A stretch of 64,000 bases of DNA. Origin: Edolisoma coerulescens. Taxonomy: Eukaryota > Chordata > Aves > Passeriformes > Campephagidae. Below, in pieces: positions 55,676 through 64,000 of the stretch (positions are counted from its first letter, which is position 1; each line of letters starts with the position of its first letter). Where the stretch lies: positions 131,167 to 195,166 of the forward strand of contig VWZW01001380.1 in the NCBI GenBank assembly GCA_013397115.1, given 5' to 3'. The position numbers and the translations under genes were made by a program. Below the pieces are notes generated by a model that saw only the letters and a program-made list of their open reading frames with translations, did no database searches and was not told the origin of the DNA.

Positions 55676-58313
55676 CTGTGCCCCAGCTCCTGGGGCAGAC
55701 TGAGCCTGAGCAGGGAGCTCACAGCCATTATCTGTGTCTTTAACATTCCTGCAGTGCCAGGTGCCTGTTTCTGCCTCCACGTTCCCAACCCAGGGCACAG
55801 GGCAGCCCTGGCAGGGTTTCCTGGGCAGTGACAGGGCCACTGCAAGGGCTTGCTGTGGGAAAGAATGAGTTCAGTGACAGACCAGGCTGCTGACAAGTCC
55901 TAGAGCAGCCCACAAAGGAGTAACCCTCTGGCTTTGCTGATGAGACAAAATGGGGTTTGATAATTTTTTGAGTTTTTTAAATTGTATGCAGGATAGTCTT
56001 TTAATTAGTGTATTTCTGTCAAGCAAGGTGATAATTAAGGGAGAAACTCTCCATGTACAGTGTAGAAGATGATTTGGTAATGTCCAGCAAGACTAATGTG
56101 TATGTTAGGGTATGCTTATTCTGTCTATAGGTCTTTGACACCATCCTTTTCAGGTAGATGGACCGAAAATTCATAGTTTTCAGATAAGGATTTCATTTCA
56201 GTGTTGTTTGGAGATGATATAGTGACCCTTTAAAAGTCATTTAGAAGTAATGGTTGTGACTAAGTTTTGGCTGTAGAAGACACCAGGTCCCAGGGAAATC
56301 CATGCTGCAGCAGCCCTTGCTGCTGGCCCCGTGCCTGGCTGTGCTCTCCTGGCCTGGGCTGGTCACACCTGCCCTCCAGGCTGAGCGTTTGCCTGGGCTC
56401 TCCTCCCTCTGCTCTGCTGCTCTTCTGTGAAACTTCAGAAACTTCACATCCTCAAAACTGCCCCCAAAACTGCTCACTCAGGTGTGGGTGGGCTACAGAG
56501 TCCTTCCTTCCTGGCACCAATGGCAAACAGGGACAGGTAGTTGCACCACACACAAGTCTTGCTTTTAGTAAACCAGGCTAAAATAGAGTCAGGCCTGATC
56601 CTCTGCTCTCACCTCTCACCCCACCAGGTGGAGAATCAGACCAGTGGTCACTGTCTTGAACACAAACAGCTGCAGCCAAACCACATCTGGCTTTTCTCTC
56701 CAGCGACAGCAAAGCTCTGTGTGTGTCTTATGTTCTGGTCGTGTGTGTGATGAGAAGCCATTTTATTATCTATGATTTTCTTAGAGTCTTGATATTTCAA
56801 ACAGGATTGGGTATGAGAAAGGCCATGTGCTTCCTTTCCAAAAATACTCAAAGACTTCAAATATATATATGATTAGAAATATATAAGAATAATAAGAAAA
56901 AAGATCCAAAATGTGTATTTCTTCTTGCAGCTGGACTGAAATAGCTGCTAAGATTTCCTCTCCCCAGCTGAGAATTGGTACAGTTTGTTTTTCTTACATG
57001 ATTTCCATGGTGTTGATAATGATGTATTTGTATATTGTGACTGATGAGAGATAATCAGACAGGGAAAGAGCGCAGAATTACCTGTCCTTTTTTCCAGTCA
57101 AGACAGAATGTATGAATTTATTACAAGAAAAAAAGTGTGCAAATGAACTTCCTGTAATTAGGCCATTCTGACCTGTGTAGAACCACACTTTGTTTGAAAT
57201 TTATAAAAATTATAACTAGTACAAAACCCTGTGGTTGATGTCTCTATATGAAGCAACAAGTAAAATGAGATTTTTTTTCTATTTGAGATAAATGAATATC
57301 AGTAAAGGCACATCATCAGAGCTGAAAAAATCCACACATTTGTCCAATATAACTTTAATTTGTCCAACACACGGGTCACAAAAGGCACAGTAGGTTGTTT
57401 TTTTTTCCTTTACCCATCTCCCTTAGTCATGTTCTGAATCACTGGGACTCTTAGGAGAGTGCAAAGGTTCACAGAGACAGCTCAGAGGAAGTTGTAGGCG
57501 ACTTTGTAATAGTTACCCCTGAGATATCTGCATGCCTTTGGCTACCAGTGTTTATTAGGGAGTGCTAATTGATCCAAATACAAGTTGTGGATCATGTAGA
57601 AAGGCAAGCAGGTAAAAATGAGCATATAGAAACACAATGCAAATAGAGCAAGACAAACTGGAACAGATTTCATGCAGTATCCAGATTTCTGGGGCAAACT
57701 TCACCTCACTTGACTTTTCAAGTCACTGGTGTCACCACGTTCCTGCAGTGGGTATTGGTATGAGAAAAAGAAGAATTAGGAGCATGCCAGACACCGGTGT
57801 GGGGGTTGCTTTGTTCCCTGCCCCAAGCAAGCCCCTGGCAAATGCCCAGGGCAGGGAATGCACACGAGAGCAGGAGTGAGTGACGCTCTCCTGCTGCACA
57901 TCCCGGCCCCGCACGCCGGGACTGCCCCGGCCTGGGGAGCTGCGCAGGAGCCCTCGGTGGGGCAGAGGTGTTTGGGTGCAGCTCTAACAGCGACCCCCTG
58001 CCCATCCACCTTGGACGAGAGCCCGCCTGGGGCTCTGCTCAGCCCTGTCTCACTTCTAGCAGGTGCACTGTGGAGACGGTGACACCTCTCCCTTCTGTGC
58101 CTTAACACAAAAGACGGAGTTTGGCCTTCAAGAAAGTTCTTTCTAAAGAACACGGGGCAGGCACTGATTTACAGGCTGTAACCTTCTGCTGGGGCATTTT
58201 GCACCAGGTTATCAGAGCGGGAGGAAGATGCACGAAGCTTTCCCTGGCCTTGCAGAGCGCCATGTCCCAGGTGCAGAGTGAGCCTGTCCTCCTCCCAGTC
58301 AGCCCAGCAGTCA
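55676..58313. other. Intergenic region upstream of LAMP3
   Basis: No gene, RNA or repeat family recognised. GC content rises sharply at about 57840-58080, where CpG dinucleotides become frequent and overlapping open frames appear on both strands as a side effect. A CCCGGC...GCCGGG inverted repeat sits at 57902-57920. Confidence 0.6.
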
Positions 58314-58330
58314 TTTCTCTTTTCACTTTC
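58314..58330 (-). promoter_or_regulatory. ISRE / IRF-binding motif upstream of LAMP3
   Basis: Read on the minus strand the bases are GAAAGTGAAAAGAGAAA, three GAAA cores of which the first two form an exact GAAANNGAAA ISRE. It lies about 210 bases before the LAMP3 start codon. Human LAMP3 is induced by type I interferon, which makes an IRF/ISGF3 site here functionally sensible. Binding is inferred. Confidence 0.65.
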
Positions 58331-58536
58331 TATCCTAACCATCATTTATTTCCTTCTGCGTGAGTTTACAGACGAGAGGCATCGGTCTCCCGCTCTCTCT
58401 CCACCTCCTTCTCAGCCATGTGACTGAGCACTCCCCGCATCAAGTGAAACTTTTCCGTCCGCAGGAAAGCTCGGTTTCCTCCGCAGCCGCGCCCCGGGGA
58501 GAAGCAGCGCCTCTCGCACCCGCAGCCGTGCTGGCC
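58331..58536 (+). promoter_or_regulatory. LAMP3 proximal promoter and 5'UTR
   Basis: A CpG-richer segment between the ISRE and the start codon, most GC-rich at about 58430-58540. An AT-rich run (catcatttatt) near 58340 could serve as a weak TATA-like element. The transcription start cannot be placed from sequence. ETS-like aggaa and ttcctc cores occur near 58463 and 58476. Confidence 0.5.
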
Positions 58537-58582
58537 ATGGGGAGGAGCGCACGGCAGCTCATCTCGCTGACCCTCGCCTGTG
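58537..58582 (+). CDS. LAMP3: LAMP3 exon 1: signal peptide
   Basis: The ATG in gccATGg (a good Kozak context) is the only ATG in its open frame; the frame is open upstream but without another ATG. It encodes MGRSARQLISLTLAC plus one base before gtgagt, the N-terminal and hydrophobic part of a signal peptide completed in exon 2. Confidence 0.85.
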
Positions 58583-61500
58583 GTGAGTAACAGCATCATT
58601 TCTACCTGAAAAACGGGACATTATGCCAGTTTTGTCTCCTTGCAGTCAGGACAGCACCTGACAGACTCCAAACTTTGAACCGTTTTGCTGCTAACACTAA
58701 GGGTGCTTTCAGTAAAGTCCCACTGCTAAGAAATAACCATAACTGCAGTTAATTGCAACTTGTATACACTTAATTTTATTTTTCCTCTGTATTTTCCTTG
58801 AACTCTGTGGTGGCATAAACTCTGTGTGAGGGAGTCAGTTCAAAGCCATGTTAGAAGCAGACCTTTTTGGCTTTGCTTTTCTTAATTAAAAATAACTTCC
58901 AGACCTGCAGAATTAACTGAAAATCCTGAGTGAGACAAGCAGGAAAGAAAAAACTGAGGAAGCATTGCTCGAGTCATTAATTTATCTGCACTGCAAGACG
59001 CAGAGCAGGATCAGGAAAGCAGGAGTGAGGCAGGGGCTTGGAGATGACAGGCTGGGGCTTCTCCCAGGGACAAACCCCATCAGAGTCACCATTTGATCCT
59101 TAATGCTGCTCTGTGAAAATCTGGGGAGCCATACACATGAAGGACATCTCCCAGTGCTTTAAGGTACTGCTCAACACCTGCAGCAGCACCAAATTTGCCT
59201 GGTGAAAAGGGACAGAGTGTGATTTAATCTGTGGACTGGCCAAGAGTTTGAGCTGGCTGTTGTGTGTTTTGCCATCAGCAGAGGGGGATCACACAAGGAA
59301 CAACCCCCGTCCCCCTCCCAGTCCATGAGCAGGGAAAGTGCCCAGGGACTCAACCACGAGCAGCTCCTGCTGTGGCTTTCTGCCTTCCCATGCCTGCTTC
59401 ATAGCCAAAGTCTGCTGAAGTAGCCCCAAAACATATAAATGAAAGGAGAGCAAGATCAGACTGAGAAGCAACACTAATAATTCACTAATAATGGTCAGCA
59501 ATCACTTTTGACCAGAAAGAACTTGTTTCTTCTGTTCCTTACCCGTTTTTGACCTTTCATTTAATAATTTGTTGTGATGTTTTATTAATGTCACAAAGTC
59601 AAGTCTTTCTGTGCAGACAGGGAATGAAACATAATTAGTGCTTAAGGGATAAAGGTCAAATGGGTTGGAGGGAAGCTATGACAGTACTGAAACCTCTAAG
59701 AAAATCTTGGTGCTTTTCCAATTCCTCGAGCAAACCAAAGCAGTCAAGGCCGGTTTTCAGTGATTACAGGAGCTGGGTCAGGTTTTCTGTCCACTCAGAA
59801 TCAGTCAGCTAAGCATGAGCATTTTGCCTGGCAGCAGAAAGCAGAACAAACTCGCTGGGCAGCTGAACAGATGAGTGTGGTTAGATGAAAAGGGGAAAAA
59901 AATCCTCAGTAAGAATTTCTATCACACACCCCAGTACAGGCTGAGAAATGGCACAGCCAGGCCACGGCACTGAGCACTCAGCTTCCCACCATAATGCCTG
60001 GAAGCAGAGCAGTGATGTTCCATGTGGCCAAAAATTGTCACCATGAAAAGCATGAAAAAGGAATATCCAGGCCCAGACTGGGAACAGTGAACTTCTGAGA
60101 GCTGTGCTGGTCCATTTCTGAGAGTTTTGTTCTGGAGCATTGCATGGAAGCTGCCTGGGCTCACATACAGCCCTCAGCATCTGTTACACACGACTTTGAT
60201 GCTAAAGTGAGACAAGGGGACTGCAGCTGCTTGCTCTGGGAAGATCCACCCCAGGGCACTTGCATCCCTCAAGCAAAATGTTGCTTGTATGAAGTTTTGA
60301 GTTGGCTTTATAGGAGGAAAACAAAAGGAAACTACTGAGGGGTGCAGAGCTGCCATTCCTCATGATTCTGTGGCCTGTTTTGCTGGCAGAGCCATGAAAA
60401 GTCTGTGCTGGGGGAGTCGTACTCACGGCTGCTTTCCGAGCGGTGCCAAGCTCTCAGAGAGGAAAGTGGCTCTGCTGAGAAGCCACAGGGAAGCCTTTCA
60501 GGCCTTAGCTGGAGGATAGGTCAGGGGCCCCATGGCCCCATCCACCCCTTCCCACAGCAGAGCCACCAAACCACCTCCAGCAGCCACCCAAACACAGCCA
60601 AGGCCAATGGGTGCAGCTGGAGAGCGATCCCTGCCCATCCCGGGGAGCTGATGTGGCCAAATGCCTTTTGGGAAGACAGTCCAAGCCAGTGGGTCCAGCA
60701 GCGTGGCCATGCACTGGCAGAAGCTCCAAAATGCTTGGGAGAGCCTGGAGGAACAGTCTGGTAGTCACCCAGTGAGCAAGAGCCATGGGCCACCCCAAAG
60801 ATATTTCTGGCTTTACCCCTCAGGTGACCCTGTCAGGCTGAATAATGAAAAATAATTGGGTTGAAATGACCTTTTGAGGAGTTTTATTTAAAAGCTATAG
60901 GTGGCATTCCGATGTCACTTAAATAATATTTCTCTCCACGTCTGTAAGGTGTTATCTGGTCAGTAATCATAACCAATCTGTGAACTGAAAACTAAGACCT
61001 ACAGACAATTTAGGACGTGTGTAAATTTAAATATGGGTTGTTTCACGGTCTTATAGGGGAAGAAAGAGTGAAAATTGCAACTTCTTCTTTCTTGTTTTTA
61101 TCGTGCTGATACATGCAGATGCAGCTCCCCGTAACTGGTGGATGGCAACTGCTCTGGCTTTCCCCTGGCCCCAGAGGAGATCAGTTATCTGATTAACAGC
61201 TCTTCAGCAGCTGAGCTAAAGTGTAGGGGAAAGGGAGAAAATGAACTAAAGTATCATATTAAGTATGCATTTTTAGGTTCGTTTTGAGAAAAATCACAAT
61301 TTTTTGGAGGCTCTTCAGCTGTCTCAAGTTGCACTTCTTTGATGATAACAGCTAAAATGGCAGTCAAGTGTGTTTTGTACAGAACAGAATGCACCCAGGC
61401 AATTTTAGGAGTATGGAGTACTGACATCTACACTTTTGCTCTTCTCGAACATAGCCATTTTTAAGGGAAAATTGTGGTAAGGGTTAAGATCTGTACATCT

Positions 61501-63679
61501 GCTCATATTTCTTTGATTTTTATTTTGAATTTGATTCAAAACCTAGTAGGTTTCACTATTCTTATTTAGTTTTTATATATCTTAAAATGGTGAGATTTTG
61601 TGAATTCAGCTACTATTGAAGATCTCTGCTCATGATGAGGGACAATAAATAAACAAATAAATAAAAGGAAGAACTTGTGAGATTTCAGCCGTTTTCACTC
61701 TAAATGTGCCTCTGGCATTAATCTATCCTAAAATCCTGATCTCAGCAGCCTGCCTGCCACAAACTTTGACACCAATTCCTGAGAAATTTCTTTGAAAGAC
61801 CCAGTGCACCGTGAACTCAGACATGTTGAGGCTGTGGAGCTGTACTGCTGGGAATATGAGCTGTCTTGGACTTTTGTGTCCCTTCTGTTTCCAAGCTGGA
61901 GAATTTATCTCTGTTCTCCTGCTAATTTAGGCAGTAACACATTTAACTACACCTAGATCTTCATGTACATCATGGAATTCACATATGTCAGTGATTTGTG
62001 ATTTCTTTTATCTTGACCTTGTCTTTCCAGAGTCTTGTTGCATACTCACAAAGGCTCGAGCAGAGAGTTGTGACATTCACCTATTCGACAGTGTACTTTC
62101 CCACTTTCTGTTCACTTCTGTATTTACATTTAGGAGCCAGTTTTTTTTTCACTTCTGCAAGGGACATGTTTCTGTAAATGTTATTAGGTGGAAGCATAAT
62201 TTTGGTGCTGTACCTGTTTTCGAGAGCTGGGAGCCAATGTGGTGCTGTGACTGTTTTCTGATGTGGCCCCTGGATGCTGCCCCCTGATTTATTTTTTTTT
62301 CTCATTTCTGAAAGCCCATCACTAAGAGGGATGGTCTTTCTTTGGGTTCTCCCAGGAGGAAGAACTTCAGGGTTCAAGCTGACATGTCTACCACAAAACC
62401 CTAAATAAATATCAGGAATTTCCCTGTTCCCAGACTGGTTTCCCAGACTATTGTGAATCACTGTAAATTGCACTGCCTCACTTCCTTCACACGCAGACAC
62501 ATCCCCTTTCCCTACACTTTGTTGGTAAGAAACCAACAACCCCTTTGGCTGTTACACCCACTTCATCTTCTTAGACCTCAACAATTTCTTCCAGCAAATC
62601 CTGCTGAACTACTGCCTGCAGGGAATTCTTGTGCTACTTGGGGTTTGTGCAAGGTCTGGTTCCTCAGTGGAGAGCTGGGAGCCAATGTGCTCCCACTGGA
62701 GTGGGAATACTCAGAGGTGTGAAACTTGGGGGAGTGGTTCCAAGCTGTGGATAGTCCTACAGGGTGTCTGCTTTCACTCTCCTCTCATGACTGCAGCCAA
62801 ATGAAGAATGAAATTTTATCACCCATTTGATAACAAAACCAGTGCAGCTTCTATATGGTTATCAACATAAAAGTGAAATGTAGAGGTTTCTAGACTACTG
62901 ACTTCAGTTTCTTCGCAGCATTTTCCTCCTGCTTTGCTGAGGTGGCCCTGGGGGTCGAACTGTCTCCAGAAACTACATCCTTCCACCAAATGGCTACTTC
63001 TGCTCAGCCACTTTCCCTTTATCATTCTTCACCCCATCAAAGCACCACAGCTCATTTTAACAGCACAGGCCCTCTTCAAACAACACCCATGAGCCACAGA
63101 ACAGCTGTGCAGACAACAGAGCAGCTCCAGACTACAGCGGCTCCAGGCCAGCACACGGCAGCCCAGGCGGGAGCAGGCACCATGTCCACGACACCCGCAG
63201 ACAACGCCAGCACAGCCGGCCAGGCCACGACCCCGGCAATGCTCTCGGCTACAGCCGCAGTGGAGAACACAACCACCCCCTCCGTGTCCTCCACCAGGCA
63301 CGGGGGGAGACCACATGTGAGCACAGCAATGACAGCAGCGGCCACCAACACCTCCCTGAAACAGGAGACAGCAAGTACCCAGGGGACAGCTGCCTCCTCC
63401 GCCTCTGCAGCCACCCCCACGCAGAGGGGCAGGCCCAGCACGCGGTCACGGAGACAGACAGCGGCCACGGGGGGTCCGACGGCCACGGCCGCGACCACCA
63501 CGACAACCACCCACGCGGGGACACAAACAGCCCCCACATCCCCTGCCAGGACAGTGAGACCCCCTCCCGCCCCGCAGCCCTCTGCCATCTCCACAGGCAC
63601 CTACACCCTTTCCGATGGCAACAGGACCTGCGTCAAAGCCATCATGGGTCTGCAGCTGATGGCTCGAAATACACAACAG
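58537..63679 (+). CDS. LAMP3: LAMP3 (DC-LAMP, CD208), first two exons, partial
   Basis: Type I lysosome-associated membrane glycoprotein. Exons 58537-58582 and 62919-63679 join in phase 1. The product begins with a signal peptide (MGRSARQLISLTLAC then AFSSCFA, cleavage likely near FA-EV). A roughly 200-residue Thr/Ser/Ala/Pro-rich mucin-like segment follows, with several N-glycosylation sequons (NST, NAS, NTT, NTS, NRT). Then comes the first part of the LAMP luminal fold, GTYTLSDGNRTCVKAIMG and LQLMARNTQQ. The APQPS-to-Cys-Val/Ile-Lys-Ala stretch corresponds to the same place in mammalian LAMP3. The single mucin segment before the LAMP domain argues against LAMP1/2, which have two luminal domains. 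The remaining luminal, transmembrane and lysosomal-sorting exons lie beyond the window. Confidence 0.9.
58583..62918 (+). other. LAMP3 intron 1 (4.3 kb)
   Basis: GT-AG intron. It has an AAAT-type short tandem run near 61645-61664. A 152-codon minus-strand frame (62081-62539) and others near 60400-60800 resemble nothing I know. No CR1 fragment recognised. Confidence 0.8.
61645..61664 (+). repeat. (AAAT)n-like microsatellite
   Basis: Short tandem run aataaataaacaaataaata within LAMP3 intron 1, with one interrupting base. Of no coding relevance. Confidence 0.8.
62919..63679 (+). CDS. LAMP3: LAMP3 exon 2: mucin-like domain and start of LAMP domain
   Basis: Acceptor cttcgcag. The first two bases complete Ala, then FSSCFAEVALG ends the signal peptide. 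Mucin-like sequence with Thr/Ala/Ser/Pro repeats follows, including a six-Thr run. A basic stretch, RGRPSTRSRR, interrupts it at 63425-63454. The exon ends in phase 0 at ARNTQQ before gtgagg. The exon is GC-rich and C/A-biased on this strand, which also opens a spurious 174-codon frame on the minus strand. Confidence 0.9.
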
Positions 63680-64000
63680 GTGAGGTGGAAGCTGAGCTTT
63701 GTAGTGACTTTCTTCATTCGCTGGAGTTTATTCTTCCTCTTTCCAAGCCATTTTCAGAATTAGCTTCTATGATCAAAATAAGTGGTTTGCTGCCAGTCTA
63801 AGGGCCCTCATGTGCCACAGCATCCCAGCTGCTGTACTTTGGCCTGTGTGATGATGATGCCAGGGGGATGTAAAGGTGCTTTCTTATCTCAGTGATACAT
63901 GTGTGGGAGCAATAGTGGGGCAGGAGATCAGCCTGCAGGGTTAGTTGTGCTTCCTGGAATGGGAGGTTAGTTAAAATCTGTACTGACTTCAGTGAAGAGC
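63680..64000 (+). other. Start of LAMP3 intron 2
   Basis: Begins with gtgagg. No further LAMP domain exon appears before the window ends. Confidence 0.8.

Noticed and set aside
57718..58153. Overlapping minus-strand frames of 95 and 125 codons near the LAMP3 promoter
   Set aside because: They lie in a GC-rich, stop-poor segment and several frames are open at once, as expected from composition.
62081..62539. 152-codon minus-strand frame in LAMP3 intron 1
   Set aside because: Lys/Ser-rich with no recognisable family and no conserved context.
63029..63676. Minus-strand frames up to 174 codons opposite LAMP3 exon 2
   Set aside because: They are Val/Ala/Cys-rich mirror images of the Thr/Ala/Ser-rich codons of the mucin domain, a composition artefact.
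58537..63679. Calling the second gene LAMP1 or LAMP2
   Set aside because: It has a long single mucin-like segment before the first LAMP-domain strand and the APQPS...CVKA block of LAMP3. LAMP1/2 begin directly with a first luminal LAMP domain.
1..64000. Prokaryotic-type systems (CRISPR array, defence island, phage, integron)
   Set aside because: No regularly spaced repeats, no operon-like gene packing and no ribosome-binding sites. The exon-intron structure and CR1 repeats show vertebrate nuclear DNA.

Overview
The window is vertebrate nuclear DNA, most likely from a bird. Short coding exons are separated by kilobase introns with GT-AG borders. Interspersed repeats are sparse and all the recognisable ones are CR1 LINE fragments, typical of avian and other sauropsid genomes. 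I see no bacterial operons, CRISPR arrays, phage or plasmid features. Species cannot be read from the sequence.

Two genes lie head to tail on the + strand. Positions 14789-52891 hold the 3' half of a Dbl-family Rho guanine nucleotide exchange factor, which I call MCF2L2. Nineteen exons encode the DH (catalytic) domain, the PH domain, a Ser/Lys-rich linker, an SH3 domain and a short tail, about 656 residues, with reading phase kept across every junction. The N-terminal part of the family architecture (CRAL-TRIO and spectrin-like regions) is not in the window. Positions 1-14788 are therefore best read as the large intron before the DH exons.

Positions 58537 to the right edge hold the first two exons of LAMP3 (DC-LAMP): a signal-peptide exon, a 4.3-kb intron, and one large exon coding a Thr/Ser/Pro-rich mucin-like segment that runs into the start of the LAMP luminal domain. 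The remaining LAMP3 exons lie beyond 64000. MCF2L2 followed by LAMP3 in the same direction is the human 3q27 arrangement. This is the main reason for choosing MCF2L2 over its paralogue MCF2L, whose downstream neighbour is F7.

The gene products have no known shared pathway. MCF2L2 would activate Rho GTPases at the membrane, and LAMP3 is an interferon- and maturation-induced lysosomal membrane glycoprotein. The interval between them (52892-58536) holds the MCF2L2 3'UTR, an unexplained long open frame without an early ATG, and the LAMP3 upstream region with a strong ISRE-like motif.

The most interesting points are these. The MCF2L2 C-terminus can be built three ways by an exon skip and two acceptors 8 nt apart. 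The LAMP3 upstream region carries a triple-GAAA ISRE. The LAMP3 mucin segment contains a furin-type RSRR motif. A spliceable-looking exon with an in-frame stop lies in an MCF2L2 intron. I found no wholly new biological system, and the rest is ordinary intron sequence.
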